A stretch of DNA of 22,392 nt from a virus, in the IMG/VR virus record IMGVR_UViG_3300027895_000010, positions 1 through 22,392 of that record; one strand, 5' to 3'. Below, in pieces: positions 1 to 4,812 of the stretch; the stretch's first letter is position 1, and every line of letters begins with the position of its first letter. The notes under the pieces were generated by a model. It made no database searches, was not told where the DNA came from, and saw nothing but the letters and a program-made list of their open reading frames with translations. Position numbers and translations under genes: made by a program.

Positions 1-225
1 TTTAAACTTGCTAATCTTGATTCAGTAAGAGCGATTGAACGTGGATTAAATAAACTTCGCTTGATGCCTTCGCCTTTCATGCCTACTGCCGGTTATTTTG
101 TTAGTCTTTGTCAGGAAAAAGAACAGCCCCCACTTTATAAACCTTATGCAAAAATAGACGCACCAAGGGACAAAGATTTGGCGAGAAAGATATTATCGCA
201 ATTAATTAGCGATCTTAAGGCTTGA
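1..225 (+). CDS. Replication protein, lambda P-like (C-terminal fragment)
   Basis: The open frame enters from the left edge and ends at TGA 223-225, so only the last 74 residues are visible. The visible part has a helical stretch (VRAIERGLNKLRL) followed by P-S-P-F-M-P-T-A-G-Y-F-V-S-L-C. This resembles the pattern 'GL..L....PP..PEF..LC' of lambda P-type replication proteins, which bring the host DnaB helicase to the phage origin. That role would fit a gene closing the replication module just before a terminator. The tail is charged and shows no further domain. Alternatives are another helicase-loader or primosome family. The assignment rests on one short motif and lacks the N-terminal half. 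Confidence 0.5.
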   Translation, partial: FKLANLDSVRAIERGLNKLRLMPSPFMPTAGYFVSLCQEKEQPPLYKPYAKIDAPRDKDLARKILSQLISDLKA

Positions 226-255
226 ATTACGTTATAATCTGCGCCACAATTATCT

Positions 256-287
256 TATCAGGTTTTCGATTCCTTTTTTTCCTGATA
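256..287. other. Inverted repeat / hairpin in module-boundary gap
   Basis: TATCAGG (256-262) and CCTGATA (281-287) form a perfect 7-bp stem around an 18-base pyrimidine-rich loop. No U-run follows on either strand, so it is not a simple terminator. It lies between the replication gene end and the terminator at 303. It could be a regulatory or processing hairpin or an operator, but nothing fixes its role. Confidence 0.3.
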
Positions 288-302
288 GTGAGTCTAATTG
301 GG

Positions 303-326
303 GCCCGTATTCTGTACGGGCTTTTT
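303..326 (+). terminator. Rho-independent terminator closing the replication operon
   Basis: GCCCGTA (303-309) pairs with TACGGGC (315-321) around the loop TTCTG, and five T follow (322-326). This is a textbook intrinsic terminator on the + strand, located 78 bases after the stop of the replication gene. Confidence 0.85.
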
Positions 327-329
327 AGT

Positions 330-358
330 TTGTGATATAAGATTTTGTAGGTTAGGAT
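330..358 (+). promoter_or_regulatory. Candidate sigma70 promoter for the late gene block
   Basis: TTGTGA (330-335) and TAGGAT (353-358) are separated by 17 bases, directly after the terminator and 26 bases before the first start codon. Each box matches consensus at four of six positions. Position supports it more than sequence does. Confidence 0.3.
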
Positions 359-384
359 AAATAAAAAATAAATTAGGGGATAAG

Positions 385-621
385 ATGGCTAAGGCAGAAG
401 CGGTTGCACAGAAACGAACACCAGTAGTAACGGAACGTACACGAAAACCACGCGAAGGGTTTAAGAATCCTAATGCTGGAATTGAAGTAGCACCCGGGTT
501 AAATCTTCAAGACGTGCCACGTGATATGATTCGTGCTCACCTCAAAGAGAATGAGAATTTGGCGAAGTTACGTTTTAAGCAAAAATACGGTCATGAGTTT
601 GGCGGTCAACAATCGTTTTAA
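385..621 (+). CDS. Small basic protein of unknown function
   Basis: This 78-aa protein opens the late + strand block after the terminator. AGGGGA (375-380) sits four bases before the ATG. The N-terminal third is rich in Lys, Arg and Thr and looks disordered. The C-terminal half (about residues 42-78) is predicted helical (DMIRAHLKENENLAKLRF) and ends in a Gly/Gln-rich tail. There is no signal peptide or membrane segment. It sits 15 bases upstream of the endolysin gene, so it is probably co-expressed with it. I do not recognise the family. Confidence 0.7.
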   Translation: MAKAEAVAQKRTPVVTERTRKPREGFKNPNAGIEVAPGLNLQDVPRDMIRAHLKENENLAKLRFKQKYGHEFGGQQSF

Positions 622-636
622 TCTAGGGGGGCTAGG

Positions 637-1188
637 ATGGCTAACTTTCAATCGTGTGTAACTTACGTTTTAGGGCATGAAGGCGGTTTAACGAAAAATG
701 AAGCCGATCCTGGAGGCGTTACAAATTTTGGTATCTCACTAAGGTTTCTTCGCGAAGTATCCCCAAACGCGCTAAAAAGCGCCTTAATTTACGGAGATGT
801 CACAGAACAAACGATTGAAGAGTTAACCGTGCAGCAGGCAGAGAAGATTTATTACTCTGAGTTCTGGATAAATGCGCCCTTTGAAAAAATAATGAACGGC
901 ATATTGGGGAAGTACATTTTCGATATGTCGGTCAATCATGGGTTGGCACAGGCAACTAGATTAGTTCAGCAAGCAATTTGTGCTGCACAAAAGAGTAAAG
1001 ATTTCGTAAAGGATGATGCTATATTTGGGTCAAAGACTTTGAGTGCTATTAATTTGGCTTCGTTCATGTTGATTCCTGCGCTGATTGCTACAAGAGCGGG
1101 ATATATGCGGGAGTTGGTAGCCGTTAAGCCGAACCAACAAGTTTTTCTTGATGGTTGGTTGACACGATGTTTTGATGTTAGCTTTTAA
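637..1188 (+). CDS. Endolysin, glycoside hydrolase family 108 (N-acetylmuramidase)
   Basis: This 183-aa lysozyme-like enzyme is predicted to cut the N-acetylmuramic acid to N-acetylglucosamine bond of peptidoglycan at the end of infection. Residues 13-17 carry the GH108 G-H-E-G-G motif, with Glu15 as the expected catalytic acid. It is followed by A-D-P-G-G-V-T-N-F-G-I (about 23-33), the usual family signature. Residues from about 88 to the end match the helical peptidoglycan-binding domain (PG_binding_3 type) that normally follows. The length is typical for the family. There is no signal peptide or membrane anchor, so export would need a holin, and none lies next to it on this strand. GGGGGG lies eight bases before the ATG. 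Confidence 0.92.
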   Translation: MANFQSCVTYVLGHEGGLTKNEADPGGVTNFGISLRFLREVSPNALKSALIYGDVTEQTIEELTVQQAEKIYYSEFWINAPFEKIMNGILGKYIFDMSVNHGLAQATRLVQQAICAAQKSKDFVKDDAIFGSKTLSAINLASFMLIPALIATRAGYMRELVAVKPNQQVFLDGWLTRCFDVSF

Positions 1189-1237
1189 ATTTAGGTTGTG
1201 ATAAATTATATTTATAAATCTAAATTAGGTGGCTGAA

Positions 1238-1465
1238 ATGTACTACGGAACTGATTTAAAACTTAAACAAAATAAAGCGGCTGTAGGTTATGGTGGCGGC
1301 GTTCATATACCAGGTAAAGATTCTCCACGTCCAGGCGCTGCAAAGGGTCAAGGTATGGGTATGGGTGGTTATGATGCAAGTGCTGTGAACAAGGCCATGG
1401 ATAGTGTGCGTGGTGGTGGTGGAAAGCCCACATACTATTGTGGCGGCTCTAAGATGGGACGTTAA
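1238..1465 (+). CDS. Glycine-rich small protein
   Basis: This 75-aa protein starts M-Y-Y-G-T-D. A GTG at 1229 would add three residues, but the strong AGGTGG (1227-1232) overlaps that codon and is well spaced for the ATG at 1238, so I use the ATG. The sequence is low complexity: G-Y-G-G-G at about 16-20, G-M-G-M-G-G in the middle, and G-G-G-G then Y-Y-C-G-G near the end. It ends three bases before the first gene of the tandem paralog array and its YxGG-like motifs loosely echo theirs. No known domain is visible. It may be a disordered virion-associated or decoy peptide. That is a guess from composition only. Confidence 0.65.
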   Translation: MYYGTDLKLKQNKAAVGYGGGVHIPGKDSPRPGAAKGQGMGMGGYDASAVNKAMDSVRGGGGKPTYYCGGSKMGR

Positions 1466-1467
1466 TC

Positions 1468-1680
1468 ATGGCTATCGACCACGAGAGGCATAGAATTACG
1501 ATTAAAGCTGTGTCTGATCGCATGTTGCATCCAATTACGTATAACGACGCAGGGGCTCCACGGTCTGATGGTGAGAAGCGTGTTATGCAGGACCATATGG
1601 ACCGAGAAAATATGCGAGAAGATATGCGCAGGTCTCGTCGTGATGCTCGGTTCAGAGATATGATTACTGGTGGTCGATAA
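1468..1680 (+). CDS. Tandem paralog 1 of the H-x-x-x-Y-x-D-x-G family
   Basis: This 70-aa gene is the first of four consecutive paralogs. The N-terminus (D-H-E-R-H at 4-8, S-D-R at 16-18, H-P-I-T-Y-N-D-A-G at 21-29) aligns with the next three proteins over roughly 30 residues. It is the most divergent copy, with A in place of the first G of D-G-G. The rest is a highly charged Arg/Met/Asp-rich helix ending I-T-G-G-R. It follows the Gly-rich gene by two bases, and its stop TAA overlaps the next ATG (TAATG at 1678-1682), so the two are probably translationally coupled. Function is unknown. No membrane segment or signal peptide is seen. Confidence 0.65.
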   Translation: MAIDHERHRITIKAVSDRMLHPITYNDAGAPRSDGEKRVMQDHMDRENMREDMRRSRRDARFRDMITGGR

Positions 1681-1919
1681 TGAATCATGAAGCCAATAGA
1701 GAACGATTAAAGAATTATTCAGACAGAACTGGCCACAAGGTCGAATATAACGACGGTGGCGTGATGGAAGATAATCACATGAAATTGTTCTCGCCTGCCA
1801 ACCGTGATGAAGACAGATTAAATCGAGAAGCCCACAAAAAAGCGCTGCAAGACAAGACCAATCGCGCGCCTGAATTTAATAGAGGGCTCAATTTACGAAA
1901 TCAACCGGTCAGAATTTAA
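1680..1919 (+). CDS. Tandem paralog 2 of the H-x-x-x-Y-x-D-G-G family
   Basis: This 79-aa protein begins M-N-H-E-A-N-R-E-R-L and has Y-S-D-R-T-G-H-K-V-E-Y-N-D-G-G at about 13-27, the shared signature. The C-terminal two thirds (Asn/Arg/Asp-rich, ending N-Q-P-V-R-I) share nothing obvious with its siblings. The start codon overlaps the stop of copy 1 and the stop directly abuts the start of copy 3. Function is unknown. The pattern of conserved head and variable tail suggests a common docking part with a changing effector part, which is inference. Confidence 0.65.
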   Translation: MNHEANRERLKNYSDRTGHKVEYNDGGVMEDNHMKLFSPANRDEDRLNREAHKKALQDKTNRAPEFNRGLNLRNQPVRI

Positions 1920-2096
1920 ATGGACCACGAGTCACACAAAGAAAGAGTTCTGAGGTATCAGGAAAGGTCTGACCACGCAATTAATTACTATGATGGTGGC
2001 CACAACAAAGAACAGCCCAAGGTGCCAAGAAATAAAAACCCCAAGACTATTTGGGATGGCAGCGAAACCTTTGCGATTAATGCGAGGCACAGATAA
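1920..2096 (+). CDS. Tandem paralog 3 of the H-x-x-x-Y-x-D-G-G family
   Basis: This 58-aa gene starts at the base after the previous stop (TAA 1917-1919, ATG 1920) and its own TAA overlaps the next ATG at 2096. The protein starts M-D-H-E-S-H-K-E-R-V, then Y-Q-E-R-S-D-H-A-I-N-Y-Y-D-G-G at about 13-27, closely matching copies 2 and 4. The short tail is Lys/Pro/Asn-rich and ends N-A-R-H-R. The unbroken frame, tight coupling and conserved motif support a real gene despite its size. Function is unknown. Confidence 0.65.
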   Translation: MDHESHKERVLRYQERSDHAINYYDGGHNKEQPKVPRNKNPKTIWDGSETFAINARHR

Positions 2097-2335
2097 TGGA
2101 CCACTGGGAATTTAAAGAAGCTGTACATAGTTACAGACAGCGGTCAGGTCATGCGATTAATTATTACGATGGCGGGTATTCTGCTACAGATACAGGCGCA
2201 GTTACCGCTAGACCAGTGCAGAAAGGATCGCTAGCTAAAGACAAGATGCGTGATTTGCACGGTAGAGCAGATGGAAGTGTGAACAGAGGAACGCGCCGAC
2301 GTAATGTCGACGCCTTAGTGAATGATTATCAGTAA
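2096..2335 (+). CDS. Tandem paralog 4 of the H-x-x-x-Y-x-D-G-G family
   Basis: This 79-aa protein starts M-D-H-W-E-F-K-E-A-V and shares Y-R-Q-R-S-G-H-A-I-N-Y-Y-D-G-G (about 13-27) almost letter for letter with copy 3. The tail is basic (R-G-T-R-R-R-N near residue 67) and differs from the other copies. The start overlaps the stop of copy 3. The stop (2333-2335) touches the stop of the opposing minus-strand gene at 2336 with no base between them. Function is unknown. Confidence 0.65.
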   Translation: MDHWEFKEAVHSYRQRSGHAINYYDGGYSATDTGAVTARPVQKGSLAKDKMRDLHGRADGSVNRGTRRRNVDALVNDYQ

Positions 2336-2479
2336 TTAGAATGGTATTAAATCTTCGCGGGTATCTTTCCATTCTTGCAATCGATAATCATTAGATTCTT
2401 CAAAATATGGTTCACACTCTGGTGGATCATATTCTTTGTTTTCAATTTCATCGTGGTAATAGCTTTTCATTTTTCCCAT
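2336..2479 (-). CDS. Small acidic protein, third gene of minus-strand cassette
   Basis: This 47-aa ORF on the minus strand runs from ATG 2479 to TAA 2336-2338. An in-frame ATG three codons later is an alternative start. AAGGA stands about nine bases upstream. Fourteen of 47 residues are Asp or Glu, with several aromatics, one Cys and no membrane segment. It overlaps the end of the 81-aa membrane protein gene by 32 bases, which supports co-translation. It may be a soluble partner of that protein. Small acidic phage proteins are often inhibitors or DNA mimics, but nothing here proves such a role. Confidence 0.5.
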   Translation of the reverse strand: MGKMKSYYHDEIENKEYDPPECEPYFEESNDYRLQEWKDTREDLIPF

Positions 2480-2693
2480 AATTTTTATTCCTTTTTTCTT
2501 TATTTTGTTGCACTTGAATTATTGTTGCCAATATCAGCGGAGAAGCAAGCAATAACCACGGATAATATTGATACGCAACACCGAAACATATAAATCCGAG
2601 TATCGTACAAGCCAAATAGCCTCCATCTACACTGATGATTAACGCTATAACTATGGATAATATTAATAATAACTGCCAAGGCTCCATAAACAT
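2448..2693 (-). CDS. Small three-span membrane protein, holin-like or exclusion protein
   Basis: This 81-aa protein has hydrophobic stretches at about residues 6-23, 25-42 and 45-62. A Lys/Arg/Asn-rich tail follows (E-K-R-N-K-N near 65-72). Three membrane spans plus a short charged C-terminus is the class I holin layout. It would release the endolysin encoded at 637, which has no export signal. The start codon directly follows the stop of the upstream 56-aa gene (TAA-ATG), and GGAG lies nine bases before it. The gene runs against all neighbouring late genes, which is unusual for a holin. Superinfection exclusion or a host-altering membrane protein is equally possible. Confidence 0.6.
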   Translation of the reverse strand: MFMEPWQLLLILSIVIALIISVDGGYLACTILGFICFGVAYQYYPWLLLASPLILATIIQVQQNKEKRNKNYGKNEKLLPR

Positions 2694-2864
2694 TTATTCG
2701 TGCTCCACATCTGGTGTATCTTGCAAATTACTTTCGATATTACCAAGCATATAAGCTATTCTTAGGAATGCGTCTTTGATAACTTCTTTCTCAAATACTT
2801 CTCTGCATTCATGGGCATAATCTCTAATTTTATTAAGTCTTTCTATTATTTCGTAGTCAGTCAT
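2694..2864 (-). CDS. Small soluble protein, first gene of minus-strand cassette
   Basis: This 56-aa ORF runs from ATG 2864 to TAA 2694-2696 on the minus strand. AAGGA lies five bases before the start, downstream of the strong promoter at 2896-2924. The sequence starts M-T-D-Y-E-I-I-E-R-L and is mostly charged amphipathic helix, with one Cys at about 20 and an acidic end (D-V-E-H-E). The stop is directly followed by the ATG of the membrane protein gene. It may regulate or accompany that protein, for example as an antiholin-like partner, which is inference from position only. I do not recognise the family. Confidence 0.6.
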   Translation of the reverse strand: MTDYEIIERLNKIRDYAHECREVFEKEVIKDAFLRIAYMLGNIESNLQDTPDVEHE

Positions 2865-2895
2865 GTTGCTTCCTTTTTGTTTAGTTAACGAGCAT

Positions 2896-2924
2896 AGTAT
2901 ATTGCAATGTTAAGTTAGTGTCAA
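2896..2924 (-). promoter_or_regulatory. Strong sigma70 promoter for the minus-strand cassette
   Basis: Read on the minus strand, TTGACA (2924-2919) and TATACT (2901-2896) are spaced by exactly 17 bases, with the ribosome-binding site and ATG of the 56-aa gene about 30 bases downstream. The -35 is perfect and the -10 matches five of six. This is the best host-type promoter in the window. Confidence 0.8.
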
Positions 2925-2975
2925 GCGATAGTTTACATTAGATAAAGATATTTTAATAAATATTTAATTTAAGGG

Positions 2976-3003
2976 TTTTCATATCACAAAAAAATTGTAA
3001 TAC
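2976..3003 (+). promoter_or_regulatory. Possible + strand promoter before the terminase-like gene
   Basis: TTTTCA (2976-2981) and TAATAC (2998-3003) are 16 bases apart and precede ATG 3030. An inverted repeat, ATCACA (2983-2988) with TGTGAT (3007-3012), brackets the -10 and could be an operator. Both signals are weak and AT-rich sequence makes chance matches likely. Confidence 0.25.
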
Positions 3004-3029
3004 TTATGTGATGATAAACGAGGAAATAC

Positions 3030-3470
3030 ATGGGCGAATTAGGCGGAGCACCAACTAAATTAACACCCGAGCGAGCCAAGATTATAGTTGATAATGTCCG
3101 TAGTGATTTATCGATAAGTAATGCGGCAAGAATAGCTAGATTATCTCCTCAGACCCCATTGAATTGGATGAAGCGTGGCCAAGAAGATAGAGAGAAAGGC
3201 GTTGATTCTGATTATGTAAAGTTTTTGGATGACGTGCGTGAAGCGCAAGGGTTAAAGGTCCAAGAATTTATGCGAGCAGTGGCAACGATGAATAAAGGCT
3301 GGCAAGCTGTGGCATGGTTGCTTGAGAAATGTTGCGCTGAAGAATTCGGGAAAGATTCTGAATTATATAAGCAACTTCTTGACGACTATAAAATGTTAAT
3401 GCAATCTATAGTTGACCAAAACAAAGGGGTCAATCATGGCAATAAAGCCGCAAATTCAGAAACCAGTTAA
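3030..3470 (+). CDS. Terminase small subunit-like DNA-packaging protein
   Basis: This 146-aa protein has an N-terminal helix-turn-helix (about residues 26-50). It includes I-S-N-A-A-R-I-A-R-L-S-P-Q-T and then W-M-K-R-G, the usual form in phage small terminases that recognise the packaging site. The middle (about 60-110) has F-L-D-D-V-R-E-A and W-Q-A-V-A-W-L-L-E-K, typical of the oligomerisation helices. The final 30 residues are hydrophilic. CGAGGAAA precedes the ATG. The next gene in the set is not a large terminase and none occurs in the window, so the call depends on the helix-turn-helix pattern. The alternative is a generic phage DNA-binding regulator. Confidence 0.65.
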   Translation: MGELGGAPTKLTPERAKIIVDNVRSDLSISNAARIARLSPQTPLNWMKRGQEDREKGVDSDYVKFLDDVREAQGLKVQEFMRAVATMNKGWQAVAWLLEKCCAEEFGKDSELYKQLLDDYKMLMQSIVDQNKGVNHGNKAANSETS

Positions 3471-3486
3471 ATTGAGGGCTACTAGT

Positions 3487-3669
3487 ATGGCAGGCAAGAA
3501 GAATTGGATTAAAGATGCGATAAAGAAACCTGGGGCATTACGCAAAGAATTGAAAGCTAAACCCGGCGAGCCGATACCAACCAAGAAATTAAAAGCTGCT
3601 GCAAAGAAAGGCGGCAAAGAAGGTCAACGCGCACGCTTGGCTGAAACATTAAAAAAGATGCATAAATGA
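3487..3669 (+). CDS. Small Lys-rich phage protein (M-A-G-K-K-x-W-I type)
   Basis: This 60-aa strongly basic protein reads M-A-G-K-K-N-W-I, then K-K-P-G-A-L-R-K, I-P-T-K-K-L, A-A-K-K-G-G-K and R-A-R-L-A-E-T-L-K-K-M. From memory this is a conserved pattern in many phage and some bacterial small proteins of unknown function. Start choice: GAGGG (3474-3478) lies eight bases before ATG 3487. An earlier ATG at 3436, also with a good AAAGGGG, would add 17 residues overlapping the terminase-like gene. I prefer 3487 because family members begin at this point. It is likely a nucleic-acid-binding or virion-packaged peptide, by composition. It overlaps the next gene by ATGA. Confidence 0.75.
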   Translation: MAGKKNWIKDAIKKPGALRKELKAKPGEPIPTKKLKAAAKKGGKEGQRARLAETLKKMHK

Positions 3670-4085
3670 CACATCAATTATCTGAGGCAGCACTGAAACA
3701 TCGAGCGCCATCTGCGTGGAGACTGGAGGCTAACAAGTCTAGAGCACAAAGTGATCCTGACTCGGATGAGCTTGCTAAGATTAAAGGTTATTTAAAAGCA
3801 GGGGCTACACTTGAGGATATTATCTATATATTTAATATCTCAAGCTTGACCGCAAAACGCATTAAATTTGATAAATACGTGGTAAATACTGAATACAGGT
3901 ATGCATCTCCATGCATCGAGAAAACACTAGAGATTATTGATTTATTATCTAGATTTGTTGATGAGGATTTTATTATGATTGAATATAATCTTAGTGAGAC
4001 TACATTGAGTAAAATAAAGAAAGGCACGTATATACCCCCTAAAAACAAAAACAAAAAGAAATCTTATCTGGATGAAGAGGAATAA
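3666..4085 (+). CDS. Predicted DNA-binding protein with two helix-turn-helix units
   Basis: This 139-aa protein has two segments resembling helix-turn-helix domains of the kind found in phage sigma-like or resolvase-type HTH proteins. The first is at about residues 40-70 (L-K-A-G-A-T-L-E-D-I then F-N-I-S-S-L-T-A-K-R-I). The second is at about 88-121 (L-L-S-R-F-V-D-E-D then Y-N-L-S-E-T-T-L-S-K-I-K-K-G). The N-terminus is polar and the C-terminus Lys/Asn-rich then acidic. The ATG overlaps the previous stop. Roles could be late-gene regulation or DNA packaging alongside the terminase-like neighbour. No specific family is recognised. Confidence 0.6.
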   Translation: MTHQLSEAALKHRAPSAWRLEANKSRAQSDPDSDELAKIKGYLKAGATLEDIIYIFNISSLTAKRIKFDKYVVNTEYRYASPCIEKTLEIIDLLSRFVDEDFIMIEYNLSETTLSKIKKGTYIPPKNKNKKKSYLDEEE

Positions 4086-4087
4086 TT

Positions 4088-4288
4088 ATGAGTTTATTAA
4101 GCGGATTTATTGCAAGTCACATCGTTTCAGTATTAGAAACCGAATTAGCATCACATGCACCTGAACTACAGGCAGCATTTGTATCAGAGCTTAAAGCATT
4201 TGCAGATGTTGTGGGTGCATGGTTAGGCGATAAAGTAGCTGCACATTTGCCAAGTCCAGCTCCTGTTGCGACACCGCCAGCTGAATAA
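4088..4288 (+). CDS. Small amphipathic helical protein, unknown
   Basis: This 66-aa protein, M-S-L-L-S-G-F-I, is a run of amphipathic helices (about residues 1-53) with alternating Ala/Leu/Val and acidic residues, ending in a Pro/Ala-rich tail (P-S-P-A-P-V-A-T-P-P-A-E). It has no clear transmembrane segment. AGAGGAA gives a strong ribosome-binding site seven bases from the ATG. The stop overlaps the next ATG (TAATG). Similar short helical proteins occur among late genes of many phages without known function. Confidence 0.6.
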   Translation: MSLLSGFIASHIVSVLETELASHAPELQAAFVSELKAFADVVGAWLGDKVAAHLPSPAPVATPPAE

Positions 4289-4518
4289 TGTATATCAAAG
4301 TATTTGAAAGCCGAGATACTGCGCGTAGTTACATAGTAATGCATCAACATACGATGAATATAGGTCAAGCCGGAAAGATGTTTATTGAGAATGAGAAGCA
4401 TTTAGCATTGGAAATAAACGAGGGCGAATTGTTTTATTTAATCGATAAATTTTTCTGGAGTAAATTAAATGAAAGAGAAAATGAAGAAAGAAGAAAAGAT
4501 GATGGACAAGAAGATTAA
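4288..4518 (+). CDS. Hypothetical small protein
   Basis: This 76-aa protein starts M-Y-I-K-V-F-E-S-R and is coupled to the preceding stop by TAATG. The first 60 residues look like a small mixed alpha/beta fold (F-L-Y-L-I-D-K-F-F-W near 49-57). The last 15 are very polar (E-E-R-R-K-D-D-G). The final 50 bases overlap the next gene in another frame. No family is recognised. Confidence 0.55.
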   Translation: MYIKVFESRDTARSYIVMHQHTMNIGQAGKMFIENEKHLALEINEGELFYLIDKFFWSKLNERENEERRKDDGQED

Positions 4519-4648
4519 AGAATCTGAAAAGAGTGATATTAAGCAAGATAAAAAGATGATGAAGAAAGATATGAACAAATCTAAGCTTAATGTTAAAGAG
4601 ATGGAAAAGAAAGAATATAAAAAGATTATGAAACCAAAGAAGAAATAA
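4469..4648 (+). CDS. Extremely lysine-rich small protein
   Basis: The 59-aa product contains 25 lysines with many Met and Glu residues and no aromatic residue except one Tyr. It would form a continuous charged helix. GGAG (4457-4460) lies eight bases before ATG 4469, inside the end of the previous gene, with a 50-base overlap in a different frame. The good ribosome-binding site and its place in a run of basic small genes support it. Compositional bias makes chance opening of the frame possible. It may bind DNA or RNA by charge. Confidence 0.5.
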   Translation: MKEKMKKEEKMMDKKIKESEKSDIKQDKKMMKKDMNKSKLNVKEMEKKEYKKIMKPKKK

Positions 4649-4650
4649 TC

Positions 4651-4812
4651 ATGCCATTAGTCAAAGGTAAATCTGCAAAGAGCCGCAAAGGATTCTCAGA
4701 GAACGTACGAAGAGAAATGGATGCAGGCAAGCCGCAGAAGCAAGCGGTTGCAATCGCCTATAGTGAAGCGCGTGAAGGTAAAAAGAAAACTAAATCAAAA
4801 GGGAAAAAATAA
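4651..4812 (+). CDS. Small basic phage protein (P-L-V-K-G-K-S / K-Q-A-V-A-I-A-Y family)
   Basis: This 53-aa protein starts M-P-L-V-K-G-K-S and has E-N-V-R-R-E-M-D-A-G-K-P-Q-K-Q-A-V-A-I-A-Y-S at about 17-38, followed by a poly-Lys tail. The pattern of a short helix, G-K/Y-P, and Q-A-V-A-I-A is one I recall as common in uncharacterised small proteins of phages and bacteria. It begins two bases after the previous stop and its TAA is followed directly by the next ATG. Function is unknown and nucleic-acid contact is plausible from charge. Confidence 0.7.
   Translation: MPLVKGKSAKSRKGFSENVRREMDAGKPQKQAVAIAYSEAREGKKKTKSKGKK

Larger units (their letters stand above)
1468..2335 (+). repeat. Four-copy tandem array of diverged small paralogous genes
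   Basis: The four consecutive genes share an N-terminal block of about 28 residues with consensus M-(D/N)-H-E-x(3)-E-R-(V/L), then Y-x-(D/E/Q)-R, then H-x-(I/V)-x-Y-x-D-G-G. The tails after the block are unrelated in sequence and length (proteins of 70, 79, 58 and 79 aa). The arrangement implies repeated gene duplication with tail diversification. Confidence 0.75.

Noticed and set aside
233-238. Perfect TATAAT after the replication gene
   Set aside because: No -35-like sequence at 15-19 bases upstream. It is recorded only as part of the module border.
1449-1688. Minus-strand 79-aa ORF opposite paralog 1
   Set aside because: It lies fully antisense to a coupled, motif-sharing + strand gene and has no promoter or ribosome-binding site of note.
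2375-2593. + strand 72-aa very hydrophobic ORF starting at TTG
   Set aside because: It is antisense to the minus-strand cassette, begins at a TTG without a ribosome-binding site and covers the junction of two minus genes. Its hydrophobicity is the complement of acidic and lysine-rich codons.
3824-4401. Minus-strand ORFs of 76 and 94 aa
   Set aside because: Both are shadows of the double-HTH gene and the small helical gene. Those + strand genes have proper starts and overlaps.
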